From Acidiferrum sp963764675 (GTDB taxonomy: Bacteria; Acidobacteriota; Terriglobia; Acidiferrales; UBA7541), in assembly GCA_963764675.1 (NCBI GenBank), contig CAVXTQ010000008.1:248001-312000 (forward strand): DNA of 64,000 nt, given 5' to 3'. This document shows positions 14,674-23,395 of the stretch, in pieces. Positions within the stretch are counted from its first letter, which is position 1. Each line of letters opens with the position of its first letter. The position numbers and the translations under genes were made by a program. The notes under the pieces are model-generated. The model was given only the letters and a program-made list of their open reading frames with translations, was not told where the DNA came from and ran no database searches.

Positions 14674-15331
14674 CCAGCCGCGCTTCAAAGTTTTCCTCTC
14701 CCTCAGACCACAGGTCGCTGCGCTCAACGGGCAGTGCGTGCTCAACGGCTTCCACCCAGCGGAACAACAGTTGGATGTTTTCGCGGGTCTTTGCGTGATA
14801 TTCCTTCAGGTTCGCCGGCACGGTCATCCACTGACGGAACGTATGCTCCACCGGATGGTCCGAGGAAGCAAATGGATTTGAGGCCGCGCCGGGTGCCAGC
14901 AGCCCGCCGTGCCCGGTGAAGAAATGCTCGAACCCAAGGTCAGCGGAGAAGTGCCCGGCTGTTGTGGCTAGACCGTCATCGTAGCTCGGACCGTGGCACG
15001 TCAGCACGAGAGGCTGCGGTTCGTGCCTCCAGCTCAAAGTTTCTACATCGAAGCGCCAAAGGTCCCATTGGGCGGTGGCGATGTAGGCGGTGTCCGCGTT
15101 CAGGTTTTGCGCGGCCAACGCCGCTACTTCGGCTGGGCCGGCGCTCTGGCCGCTCAAGTCCCATTCGGCTACCGGGACTTCCGTGGCATCGACGGCCTGC
15201 ACGATCAATTCTGTGAAGGCATTCTGCGATGCGGAAAGCGGAGCGGTGGTCAGGAACCGCGCGAACTGCGGGATCATCGTGGCTTCGGAAAAATCGCGTG
15301 TCCACACGCGCAGATAGGAATGGTTGGCCAT
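14651..15331 (-). CDS. conserved hypothetical protein, first gene of exporter operon
   Basis: About 226 residues from ATG 15331. It is a soluble protein with no signal peptide or TM segment, and several Trp and acidic residues. It has segments such as WTRDFSEATMIPQFARFL and LTCHGPSYDDGL, but no catalytic motif I can name. The last 23 bases overlap the start of the secreted-protein gene. It heads a coupled set (unknown, secreted, lipoprotein, two ABC halves). I do not recognise the family. Confidence 0.65.
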   Translation of the reverse strand: MANHSYLRVWTRDFSEATMIPQFARFLTTAPLSASQNAFTELIVQAVDATEVPVAEWDLSGQSAGPAEVAALAAQNLNADTAYIATAQWDLWRFDVETLSWRHEPQPLVLTCHGPSYDDGLATTAGHFSADLGFEHFFTGHGGLLAPGAASNPFASSDHPVEHTFRQWMTVPANLKEYHAKTRENIQLLFRWVEAVEHALPVERSDLWSEGEENFEARLDAILAQR

Positions 15332-15398
15332 AAATGGAAGAACCAATCATCCAGTATACCGGGGGGCGCAGTGTGGAAGCGAACCAGCGGTGAGCTCC

Positions 15399-16127
15399 TT
15401 AGCGCGACGGAGGACGGTGCATGCGGCGGGCCGTTTCGGCGACGAGAGCGCCGTTGCTGGAGGCGCTCGATCCGTCAGGAAGCGTCAAGATGTCCTCGAA
15501 GCCCACGCGCGTGTCGTACCCGCGAGCGGCAGCTACGTCGACCAGATCCCAGGCGGTCTCGTTCAGACCATGAAAGACGGTTGGCAGCTTTATGCCTGCT
15601 ACATCGAGCACGGCCTCGACTTGCTCCAAAGTTTTCAGCGCTGCACCGGTGGACGATTCAAACGGTTCCAACAGTATTCTCAGGCACCGTGGCGCGAGGC
15701 CGCTCGACACGAACGCCTGTGTGCCACTCACATCGCTGAGTCCCACCTCGATGCTAATGCCCCGGGAGAGCAGCAGCTGCGCGAGAGGCAGGGCGCCCTG
15801 CTCCTTAAAATTTACGGAAGCGAAATCTGGCAGCACCGTCCAGTGCGAGATCGTTTCATGGCGCAGTTGCGCGTTCTGTAGAATCCAGGCTCCGGTACTT
15901 ATGCCGACCGGCGTTCCAGGCACCGCGGACCGCACCGCGGCCAGCGCGCTCGCAACATCGCCAGGCTCGAGGCTCTCTCGACCGCCCGCTCCGCGAACGT
16001 GAAAATGAATCGCGCCTGCGCCGGCGGCTACGGATTCCTTCGCCGCTGCGGCAAGTTCTTCTGGGGTGATGGGAATGCCCGGATGCTCCGCGCGAGTACG
16101 GCCCCCGTTGAGTGCGGCCTTGATCAC
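15399..16127 (-). CDS. BKACE family (DUF849) beta-keto acid cleavage enzyme
   Basis: A 242-residue TIM-barrel protein of the 3-keto-5-aminohexanoate cleavage enzyme (Kce) superfamily, which condenses a beta-keto acid with acetyl-CoA. The start MIKAALNGGRT carries the family N-terminal strand. HFHVRG (about residues 41-46) supplies the two metal-binding His, and TRVGFEDI near residue 209 supplies the conserved Arg/Glu. It is shorter than most members (270-310). It starts 4 bases behind the stop of the PilZ/coiled-coil gene, so they are co-transcribed, yet no metabolic partner genes are near. The substrate cannot be predicted. Confidence 0.82.
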   Translation of the reverse strand: MIKAALNGGRTRAEHPGIPITPEELAAAAKESVAAGAGAIHFHVRGAGGRESLEPGDVASALAAVRSAVPGTPVGISTGAWILQNAQLRHETISHWTVLPDFASVNFKEQGALPLAQLLLSRGISIEVGLSDVSGTQAFVSSGLAPRCLRILLEPFESSTGAALKTLEQVEAVLDVAGIKLPTVFHGLNETAWDLVDVAAARGYDTRVGFEDILTLPDGSSASSNGALVAETARRMHRPPSR

Positions 16128-16131
16128 CGAC

Positions 16132-18939
16132 TCAGGGTGTGGGGCCCTTGGCGGGCACGTTTAGGGTGGAAGCGATCTGCTGCAGGCGATCGCGTAGAGA
16201 GTCCCCTATGTCCGCGAAGACCTGGGTGCAGGTTTCGCGCAGCTTTTCTTCCGCGGTGACCGCGATCCTGGCAACCGCGTCGCGCGATTGGTGGTCGAGC
16301 GACGTCACCGTCGCGAGCATCCATTGGTTCGACACGTTGTCCAGGCGTTCGCGGTATTGGCCTGCGGCCTGTTCGCCCAGCCGCGTATAGATTTCATACA
16401 TCTCGGTCTGGTGCGCTTCGGTCATCGACTTCCACGATCTCAGCAGTGGCTCGAACCCTGCTTGCACTTTTTCGTTGGCCTCCGCCACGCCCGCTTCCAT
16501 CACGCCACCCATGGCGCCTTGGAAGCGCCGCAGGAAGTCTTCCTGCTCGCCGGTGACCTTCTGTGTCAGTTCAACGTGCGCCGCATCCAGTAGCATCCGC
16601 GCCTCCGCGCCGGACTTCCGGAGTTCCGATTCAAATCCCTCCAAATCCTGCCGCGCGTGCCGCTGGATCTCATCGACAAACGCCGCTGAGGTGGTTTCCG
16701 CGGCTTCGGCAAACAAACCGCGTGCCCGGTCGAAGGACTCGCTGACTACTTCCGCCATCTGCGTCTGCGCGTAGGTGATGAAGTTGCGGCTCGACTGATC
16801 CATCTCGCCGGAAAATTCGCTCAAGACCTCGTTGGCCTTCTCTCGCAGCTGACCGGCGGATTGCTCCCCGATCTTTTCTGCAACGCCCTGAATTTGCGTT
16901 TGCGCTCTTTTCTCGTACCACTCGGCGGACTTGATCAGGTCCTCGACCGTTTGGTGTTTCACCCTCTCGACTCTCGTTTCCATCTCAGACAGGTTGCGCG
17001 CCGTGACCGCTTCCGCGGATCCCTGCAACATTTCTTCCACGGCCCCGAGATTTCCCCGGAACTTCGCGAGCGCTTCCTCAAACGCTTCATCCGTAGTCGT
17101 CCGGATGCGATCCTGGTGCATCGTCACCGCCGCATCCAGCAGAGACCTGCCGCCGGCCAGACGGTGCATCGCTTCGTCGGTCCTCGCGATTTGCGGCTGC
17201 ACCAGGGATTCCACCTGCTGCCCGAACTGAGCAACCGCTTGCTGGCTCGACTCCTCGAAGGCGCTGCGAATGCGCGCGGCGATTTCTTCGAAGATCGACT
17301 CCGACCTCCGGTGCAGTTCGTTGCGGTGCAAGCTCAGCACGTCGTCCACTTGCGATTGAAAGCTGGTCAGGGCCTGTTGTTGCACTGTTTCCAGCCGTGC
17401 CGAAAGGTTTTCCAGGCGCTCGGAAGCTTCGCCTGCCCGTGCCAAAGTTCCCTCCACTCGCTCGGTGTGCTCTCGAATCGATTCCTGGAGCCGGGCGACG
17501 TGCCGGTCGGACTGGTTCGACGCGTCGGCCGCCGCCCCGTGGAAGGCTTCGCTGAGCCGTTGAGTCTGCTTCTGAAATTCCGCGATGTGCGCGTTCGCCC
17601 GTTCGTTCAGCAAACCCGAAGCGCGTTCCTGCGCGCTCGCAAAAGAGCTGTCCACCACCGTCTGCCAGCGCATCTGCGCGGCTTCCACCTCGCCGGTCAG
17701 GTGCGCTTGCCAAGTTTCCTGCGCCGACGCAACCGACGAAGCAATCTGTTGTTGGGCATCGCTGGTTGCCTTTGCAAGAAACTCCCGTTGCGCGTCGGTG
17801 GTCTCCTCGCGTTGACGCGCCGCTTCTTCGATAGCTCGCTGCGCTTCCTCGGCGCGGGCCGCAATCCGTGCTTCGGATTCGTCCGCATGCGATCGCAGGC
17901 GTGCCGCGGTCTCTTGGGCTTGCTGGCAGGCTCCGCGAAGCGTTTCCGCTGCGCTGGCGAGTTGCTGCTCGTGCGTGGCGCGCTGCGCAACGCCCGCCTC
18001 GGATAGCTTAGCGGTCAGATTGCTGGTTAGCTCTTCGAGTTGTGGAGCTAACCGCTTCGGCATCTCCTCTTGCAGCGCCGAGGCGGCGGCTTCGTGCGCG
18101 GCGTGAGTTCGAGTATTTGTTTCTTCCTGAATCTTTTCGACCGCGCTCGCCAGCATCCGCGAGATCTCTTCGCGTCCTTCCGCGATCTTCTGCTCCCATT
18201 GTTCCGCGCTGATGCGCCGCTCCGCGGAGACCGCATGCGCAGCAGCTTCTCGCGCCGCCGCTTGAATTTGCTGCCGGGCCTCAGCCAAGAGCCGCGTGAC
18301 ATGCCGCGCCAATTGCAGCGACGCGTCTGTCGTGCTCGCCGGGGAAGGGAACACCCGTACGTTGTCGGGTCCTCCGCTCGTGGGAGGATCTGGTTCGGTC
18401 AGCGAAACGTGGAATTCTGTGTCCGACGTCGCGGCCTGCGCATGCTGTGCCGGGGCAGTTCCCGAAAAGGATTCTTGCGAGATAGCGGCCGCGGCGCTGG
18501 CCAGGGACTTATCCTGCTCCGCAAATCCGAACCAATCCTCCGGCGGAAACCCAATTCCCCAAACGTTTCCCGGAGTCTCGAGCTCCAGCGCCACTTGAAA
18601 AAGCTGCCGCACCGTCCGCGGCCGTTGGATCCACGCCACCCGGCCTCGCACCGTGCGCGGCGGCTGGTCAGTTTCCGGATGCGGAACCTCCAGCTTCACC
18701 CACATGTTTTTCAGCACGTAGTGCTTCGACTGGTATCGGCACCCGTGGCAATTCAAGATCAGCGACGAAGTCCGCTCCATGAACGGCCGGCCCAGCGCGT
18801 CCACACCCGTCACTTGCAGCGGAACCGCCTGCACGATCCGCGTGCTTCGCCGTTTTCTCAATTCGGAAGTCGTATTCACCACTGCTTCAGGCACCATTTC
18901 GGTTGCTTCGGGGGCAAGATTGCTGCCAAGTTCGTCCAT
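16132..18939 (-). CDS. PilZ-domain protein with very long coiled coil
   Basis: 935 residues. Residues about 28-140 form a PilZ-like barrel: the Arg-rich entry RKRRSTR (28-34) is present, but the (D/N)xSxxG motif is degraded to NCHGCR (63-68), which includes a C-x2-C pair. An acidic and Pro-rich linker follows. From about 200 to 910 the protein is almost continuous Ala/Glu/Gln-rich heptad sequence, like a cytoplasmic filament or chemoreceptor-like coiled coil. No TM segment or signal peptide is seen. The family is unknown to me beyond the PilZ part. A cytoskeletal or polar-organising role is speculation. It is followed at 4 bases by the BKACE gene. Confidence 0.8.
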   Translation of the reverse strand: MDELGSNLAPEATEMVPEAVVNTTSELRKRRSTRIVQAVPLQVTGVDALGRPFMERTSSLILNCHGCRYQSKHYVLKNMWVKLEVPHPETDQPPRTVRGRVAWIQRPRTVRQLFQVALELETPGNVWGIGFPPEDWFGFAEQDKSLASAAAAISQESFSGTAPAQHAQAATSDTEFHVSLTEPDPPTSGGPDNVRVFPSPASTTDASLQLARHVTRLLAEARQQIQAAAREAAAHAVSAERRISAEQWEQKIAEGREEISRMLASAVEKIQEETNTRTHAAHEAAASALQEEMPKRLAPQLEELTSNLTAKLSEAGVAQRATHEQQLASAAETLRGACQQAQETAARLRSHADESEARIAARAEEAQRAIEEAARQREETTDAQREFLAKATSDAQQQIASSVASAQETWQAHLTGEVEAAQMRWQTVVDSSFASAQERASGLLNERANAHIAEFQKQTQRLSEAFHGAAADASNQSDRHVARLQESIREHTERVEGTLARAGEASERLENLSARLETVQQQALTSFQSQVDDVLSLHRNELHRRSESIFEEIAARIRSAFEESSQQAVAQFGQQVESLVQPQIARTDEAMHRLAGGRSLLDAAVTMHQDRIRTTTDEAFEEALAKFRGNLGAVEEMLQGSAEAVTARNLSEMETRVERVKHQTVEDLIKSAEWYEKRAQTQIQGVAEKIGEQSAGQLREKANEVLSEFSGEMDQSSRNFITYAQTQMAEVVSESFDRARGLFAEAAETTSAAFVDEIQRHARQDLEGFESELRKSGAEARMLLDAAHVELTQKVTGEQEDFLRRFQGAMGGVMEAGVAEANEKVQAGFEPLLRSWKSMTEAHQTEMYEIYTRLGEQAAGQYRERLDNVSNQWMLATVTSLDHQSRDAVARIAVTAEEKLRETCTQVFADIGDSLRDRLQQIASTLNVPAKGPTP

Positions 18940-18984
18940 GGGTAGGGCCGCCGTTTCTGGTTTGTTGTAGACAAATCCCGACTG

Positions 18985-19314
18985 TTAGGTTCGCTTCGTT
19001 TGCGCAGTGTCTGAAGCCCGAGGGGGGTGAGCTCCAGTCACGAACATCCATAGTTCCTTGGCAACCCAGATGGGCCCGACCAGCAAATAGATCGGCCCTT
19101 GGAAAAACGCCGGATGATTGCCTTCAATCTTGTGTCCCAGAAGCAAAAACACCCATCCGCCAACGAAAAGAACGGCGCCCCAAATCCACTTGGTCAAGAT
19201 CAATAGGATGATGCCGGCAAAGATCATGGGAATGCCGACGCCGTGAAGCAACTTATTCCAGCCGGACGAGTGCTCGTGATCGTATCGCTCCATGTAGCTC
19301 GCAAGACCCGGCAT
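18985..19314 (-). CDS. Mpo1-like / DUF962 membrane protein
   Basis: A 109-residue protein starting at ATG 19314, fixed by an AAGGAG ribosome site 8 bases upstream (19322-19327). It has two hydrophobic hairpin segments (about 27-45 and 47-62) and a third near 75-92. The family His pattern is present: HEHSSGWNKLLHGVGIP and GHKIEGNHPAF. Yeast Mpo1 of this family is an Fe(II) dioxygenase acting on 2-hydroxy fatty acids, so a role in membrane lipid turnover is plausible. It lies 45 bases ahead of the PilZ/coiled-coil gene on the same strand. Confidence 0.8.
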   Translation of the reverse strand: MPGLASYMERYDHEHSSGWNKLLHGVGIPMIFAGIILLILTKWIWGAVLFVGGWVFLLLGHKIEGNHPAFFQGPIYLLVGPIWVAKELWMFVTGAHPPRASDTAQTKRT

Positions 19315-19424
19315 TACGGAGCTCCTTGGGTGGGACACTTCCTGCGGAAGTACACTTTATAACGAAACGCCCGAAATGGCTAGGGGGTAGGGAACTCGCC
19401 AAGAGGCTCAAAAAGCAGCCATTT

Positions 19425-20024
19425 TTACAGGTCGCGGCGGCCTTCCAGAGCCTTCAGCATGGTGACTTCGTCGGCGTACTCCAGGTCCGCGCCTACCGGA
19501 ATCCCCACACCGATGCGCGTAACGCGCACGCCCAGCGGTTTCAGCAATTTCGACATGTACATCGCGGTGGCCTCGCCTTCCGCGGTCGGGTTTGTGGCGA
19601 TGATGATCTCTTCCACCGAGCCTTCCTTCAAGCGCTCGATCAGCGACTTGATCTTGAGCTGGTCCGGTCCTCGCCCCTGCAGCGGCGATAGCGATCCGCC
19701 GAGCACGTGATACATCCCGCTGTAGGTCCGCGTCTTCTCAATGGCCATAATGTTGTGAGCTTCTTCGACCACGCAAATCGTCTTGTGGCTTCGCGTCGGC
19801 CCCACGCAGTACAGGCACGGGTCGGTATCGGTAATGTTGTGGCACGCCGTGCACTCGCGGATTTTTTCCTTGGCATCGCGAATCGCGTCGGCCAGCGCCA
19901 GCGCATCCTCCGGCGCCGAACGCAACAGAAAGAACGCAAGCCTCTGCGCGGTTTTCTGTCCAATGCCGGGAAGATGTTTCAGTTCGTCGATCAGTCGTTC
20001 CACGGGAGCGGCAAAATCAGGCAT
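19425..20024 (-). CDS. recR: recombination mediator protein RecR
   Basis: A 199-residue protein from ATG 20024 (family-typical start MPDFAAPVERLIDEL). Helix-hairpin-helix LPGIGQKTAQRLA (18-30), a Cys4 zinc site (58, 61, 70, 73), the Toprim domain with VVEEAHNIMAIEKT, and the C-terminal Walker-B-like end. With RecO and RecF it loads RecA on gaps coated with single-strand binding protein. It follows ybaB on the same strand after a 117-base gap, in the conserved dnaX-ybaB-recR order. Confidence 0.95.
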   Translation of the reverse strand: MPDFAAPVERLIDELKHLPGIGQKTAQRLAFFLLRSAPEDALALADAIRDAKEKIRECTACHNITDTDPCLYCVGPTRSHKTICVVEEAHNIMAIEKTRTYSGMYHVLGGSLSPLQGRGPDQLKIKSLIERLKEGSVEEIIIATNPTAEGEATAMYMSKLLKPLGVRVTRIGVGIPVGADLEYADEVTMLKALEGRRDL

Positions 20025-20141
20025 GAGTGATGTGTAGCACAGCCGCGCATCGTCCGCGCAAACCGGCACCCGCGGCCGAAGCTGAGAAGCTGAAATCTGT
20101 GTTTGAGGAGGGAAAGCTTTACTTCGGAAACGATCTCTCGA

Positions 20142-20468
20142 CTAGAAGAGGCCGGGAATTTTCAGGCCGGCGATGCCCGGTATTCCGCCCGAGAGGTTCT
20201 TCATTTGGTTGGCAAGCTCTTCGTCAACGCGGCGTGACGCTTCGTTCACGGCGGCGCGCACCAAGTCCTGCAGCATCTCTTGATCTTTACTGGCAAAAAC
20301 GTCCGGCTCGATGCGTACATCTACAATCTGCTTCTGGCCGTTCATTTTCACGGCCACCATGCCGCCGCCCGCCGAGGCTTCCACCGTTACGGAATTCACT
20401 TGACGCTGCAAGTCCTCTTGCAGTTGCTTGAACCGGGAAAGCATCTGTTGGAGCGCGCTGACTTCCAT
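20142..20468 (-). CDS. ybaB: YbaB/EbfC nucleoid-associated protein
   Basis: A 108-residue DNA-binding protein of the YbaB/EbfC family. The N-terminal helix MLSRFKQLQEDLQRQ is followed by the TVEASAGGGMVAVKMNGQ strand pair and the conserved VRIEPDVF segment; the dimer clasps DNA. A Gly/Ile-rich tail (GGIPGIAGLKIPGLF) is typical. Its ATG shares one base with the dnaX stop (TGATG), so it is translationally coupled to dnaX. Confidence 0.93.
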   Translation of the reverse strand: MEVSALQQMLSRFKQLQEDLQRQVNSVTVEASAGGGMVAVKMNGQKQIVDVRIEPDVFASKDQEMLQDLVRAAVNEASRRVDEELANQMKNLSGGIPGIAGLKIPGLF

Positions 20469-22252
20469 CAGGATTCCTCTGGGTTTCGTTTCACTTCGGT
20501 GATTTTTCCTCCGAAGCGCTGCAGCATCGACCTCACCATCGGGTCGCGCTCGAACTGGGCGCGCAATTCCTGCGAGCCCGAACTATCGCGCGACGCCGAA
20601 GCCGCCGCCGCTGCAACTGTTTCGAGTTTAGCACAGACGCGCACCGCTCGTCCGAGCACCTTGCTCGAAACGCTACGCACCTTCTCGAGCGAGTCTCGCC
20701 CTTCCAGCATTTCGGCGAAAGCGCGATTCTGCGGGGAAAAATAAATCCGCAATTCCGCTCCGTCCAGCTCCCAACGGCTTCCTTGCTCGACAAGCTCACC
20801 CAAAAATTTCTGCTGCGCTTGAATCGCCGCTTTGATTTCTACCACTTGTTCGTTGCTCAGCCCGCTAGCCTGTGCCGGCGCGAGCTTTTGTTCCACGGCG
20901 GCAGGCGTTTCCACCGGTGTGGCCTGTGGACGCGGCGCCATCGAGACGCTCTCGGCCCGCTGCGGTGAGACTTCACGGTACACAGCAGGAGCCGCCGCCA
21001 CGGCAGCTCGCGCCATCTGCGGCACGCCCGCAGACGCAACCACCGCCGATGCCCTCGTCTCGCTGCGCGGCCTAGCCGACGGACCGCGCGACGCGCCCGC
21101 ACTCGCTCCCGTGGCCGAAACGCCGCCGCGAACCTCCGCCAGCAACTCTTCCAACGGCGCCAGCCGCGACGCGTTGATCAGCCGCAGCAACCCCATCTCC
21201 AGATGCACTCGCGGATCGGGCTTGCGTCGCAGATCGTCATCCGTCTGCAACAAGATCTGAAAGAATCGCGTCAGGTCTTCTTCGCTAAACTGCTCCGCCG
21301 CGCGGGCCAGTGCCGGCCGTTGGTCTGGCGTCGCGGCAATCAAGTCCGACTCCGCCCCGCACACACGTGCGATCAGCAAGTTCCGCATGTGCCGGATGGC
21401 TTCCCGGCAAAAGTGCTGCAGGTTGCGCCCTTCTTTTTGAAACGCGTGCACCAGCTCCAGCGCACGGTCCGCCGACCCAGCCGCGATCGCGCCCACCAAT
21501 TCTTCAAGCGCGTCGTCAGGCACAACTCCCAGCAACTCGCGTACTTCTTTGTCGGCAATCGTATCGCCGCAATAGGCGCGCGCCTGTTCCAGCAGCGACA
21601 GTGCATCGCGCAGGCTGCCTTCGGCCATGCGCGCGATCACCGCCAGCGCACCTGCCTCGATCTTCAAATTTTCTTTTGCGGCGATCTCTTCCAGCCGTCC
21701 GGTGATTTCCGCGAAGGTCAGCGCGCGAAAATGGAAATGTTGCGACCTCGACCGGATGGTGTCGACCAAATTCTCCGGCTCGGTGGTGGCCATCACGAAG
21801 ATCACGCGATCGGGAGGCTCCTCGAGAGTCTTCAGCAGGGCATTGGACGCCTCGCCCGTCAGCATGTGCGCTTCGTCCAGAATCACCACTTTGCTGCGCG
21901 AGGCCGCCGGCGCGTAGCGCACCATTTCCCGCAGCTCGCGAATCTGGTCGATGCCGCGATTGGAGGCCGCGTCGATTTCAATCACATCCAGCGACGTTCC
22001 GGCAGCGATCTCTTTGCAGGAGTCGCACTCCCCGCAAGGTTCCGGCGTCGGCCCGTTCACGCAATTCAACGCTTTTGCCAGGATGCGCGCCGCCGTAGTC
22101 TTCCCGACACCGCGCGCCCCGGAAAAAATATACGCGTGCGCCACGCGGTCATTCCTAATCGCGTTTGCAAGCGTTTCTGTGACGTGAGCTTGTCCGACAA
22201 GATCGCGGAAGGTTTGCGGCCGCCACTTCCTGGCTATCACTTGGTAGGTCAT
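20468..22252 (-). CDS. dnaX: DNA polymerase III subunits tau/gamma
   Basis: 594-residue clamp-loader ATPase. Walker A SGARGVGKTTAA (44-55), zinc Cys 64/73/76/79, Walker B VVILDEAHML, sensor 1 in VIFVMATTEP, and the SRx arginine-finger motif as IRSRSQ. Domain III follows, then a linker of about 100 residues rich in Ala/Pro/Val and a tau-type C-terminal domain. No A-rich slippery heptamer for gamma production is obvious in this GC-rich gene. It lies directly downstream of the SRP RNA gene, which is read from the same strand. Confidence 0.94.
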   Translation of the reverse strand: MTYQVIARKWRPQTFRDLVGQAHVTETLANAIRNDRVAHAYIFSGARGVGKTTAARILAKALNCVNGPTPEPCGECDSCKEIAAGTSLDVIEIDAASNRGIDQIRELREMVRYAPAASRSKVVILDEAHMLTGEASNALLKTLEEPPDRVIFVMATTEPENLVDTIRSRSQHFHFRALTFAEITGRLEEIAAKENLKIEAGALAVIARMAEGSLRDALSLLEQARAYCGDTIADKEVRELLGVVPDDALEELVGAIAAGSADRALELVHAFQKEGRNLQHFCREAIRHMRNLLIARVCGAESDLIAATPDQRPALARAAEQFSEEDLTRFFQILLQTDDDLRRKPDPRVHLEMGLLRLINASRLAPLEELLAEVRGGVSATGASAGASRGPSARPRSETRASAVVASAGVPQMARAAVAAAPAVYREVSPQRAESVSMAPRPQATPVETPAAVEQKLAPAQASGLSNEQVVEIKAAIQAQQKFLGELVEQGSRWELDGAELRIYFSPQNRAFAEMLEGRDSLEKVRSVSSKVLGRAVRVCAKLETVAAAAASASRDSSGSQELRAQFERDPMVRSMLQRFGGKITEVKRNPEES

Positions 22253-22318
22253 CGGTGGTGTTGAAGGATCGCGGGCCCTTCCGGTTCTGAGCCGTCACTA
22301 CTCACTTCTTCAGTGCGA

Positions 22319-22422
22319 GGAACTTCGGGTGATCTGCGGCACCCGAGGCGTTCCCGATACCGTTGCTCCCTTCCGGGCCTGGCGGGGTTCGCGGGACCTC
22401 GTTGCACAGAGCCCGAAGCTCC
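22319..22422 (-). ncRNA. ffs: signal recognition particle RNA (4.5S type)
   Basis: Reading the minus strand, the stretch of about 104 bases carries the diagnostic domain IV loop: GCCAGGCCCGGAAGGGAGCA, with the GGAA tetraloop and asymmetric loop that bind Ffh. The ends pair (GGAGCTTCGGG at 22422-22412 with CCCGAAGTTCC at 22329-22319), closing one long hairpin as in short bacterial SRP RNAs without an Alu domain. It is located 67 bases upstream of dnaX, the same neighbourhood as in many other bacteria. End points are set from the pairing and may be off by a few bases. Confidence 0.92.
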
Positions 22423-22569
22423 ACGCTCTGGCAGTCACACAACATCATGCGACTGCAATGTTAGTCTAGCACACAGAAGTTGCCGCGGTTTCAAGTGCGC
22501 GTCGCGATTCCGCGTCCTGTTTCCCTCACGAAGAGATTTCAGGACTCGCTTGGACGACTTTGTCAAAAA

Positions 22570-23064
22570 CTACGGCTTTGCTGCGGGTGCGTCGGGTGGA
22601 ATGACGTCCGCGGGATTCACAAAATTCACCTTGAAAGGTCCGGCGCCGTGAACTTGCACGATGGTCTCGCCCTTGCAGAGCGCAAAATGCCGCATTTCCT
22701 TCGGCACCGTCGTGAAATTTGCCACGTTCATCGTTGAGAGCTTGGTCTCGTCGAAGGTTTCGCCCATGCCCACAAGGAACGTTCCCTTGAGCACCGTTAG
22801 ATTTTCGTCCGTGGGATGCCAGTGCGGTGGAACCTTGGTTCCATCGACGCATCGGATGCGCAACACGAACGGTCCATCTGCGTTCGGGTCGCCCGAAACC
22901 GGCGCAAGGTCGCAGCCCTTCATGATCGGCGTCCACTTCAAGTCCGCGAAACGCACGATCTTGTGCGATGTCGCAGTCTCCGCCTTTTCCTGACTATAAA
23001 CGCGCGTGCCGAACGCCGTTACAGCGGCCAGCAGCGCGCAAACATAGACCACGCGATTGTGCAT
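22570..23064 (-). CDS. exported cupin-domain protein
   Basis: A 164-residue protein from ATG 23064, set by a GGGAGGAAA ribosome site just upstream and by the signal peptide (VVYVCALLAAVTAFGTRVYSQ). The mature part is a small cupin barrel: PPHWHPTDENLTVLKG (metal His-x-His and Glu) and a second motif around MRHFALCKGETIVQVHG. Periplasmic single-domain cupins of this kind are often of unknown substrate. It stands alone, divergent from the exported protein at 23396. Confidence 0.82.
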   Translation of the reverse strand: MHNRVVYVCALLAAVTAFGTRVYSQEKAETATSHKIVRFADLKWTPIMKGCDLAPVSGDPNADGPFVLRIRCVDGTKVPPHWHPTDENLTVLKGTFLVGMGETFDETKLSTMNVANFTTVPKEMRHFALCKGETIVQVHGAGPFKVNFVNPADVIPPDAPAAKP

Positions 23065-23248
23065 TGAGATTTCCTCCCTTGGAAAGCAACTTTGCGGGAA
23101 CGATACTGCTCGGAACGCTCTGGAGCAAGGCCTCAGTGAAAATCTCGGCCTTCGCCTGGGATTCCGTCTAACCCCGCCACCACCTGACTCACTGGAAACA
23201 CCCCGAAAAAAAGAATAGCCCGTTCTGCAAATGATGTACTCTAGGGGC
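23065..23248. other. divergent promoter region
   Basis: About 180 bases between the cupin gene (minus) and the structured leader of the 23396 gene (plus). There is an A-rich patch (CCCCGAAAAAAAGAATAG) near 23200-23218 and a possible -10 in ATGATGTACTCT near 23232. No gene is seen. Confidence 0.4.
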
Positions 23249-23390
23249 CGGATGGAGTTCCTCCCCATCCACCCGCGTCTCCCACCAACCCAGGCGCGTG
23301 GTCCGCAGCGCCAGCGGAACGCACCGAGGCATCGCCTCAGTGTCGCCCCACGACAGGGGGTTCGCCCGCACTCACGGTGCAGGCAGGAGG
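23249..23390 (+). promoter_or_regulatory. structured 5' leader (candidate cis-RNA)
   Basis: A chain of perfect stems sits ahead of the ribosome site of the 23396 gene: GGATGG/CCATCC (23250-23255 with 23265-23270), TCCGC/GCGGA around 23302-23318, GAGGC/GCCTC (23326-23330 with 23334-23338), CCCC/GGGG (about 23346-23360), and an outer GCACC/GGTGC (23321-23325 with 23376-23380) that closes the last two into a junction. The GGAGG site follows at 23386-23390. It does not match a riboswitch class that I can recall. GC-rich DNA makes chance stems likely, so this is a candidate only. Confidence 0.4.
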
Positions 23391-23395
23391 AATCA

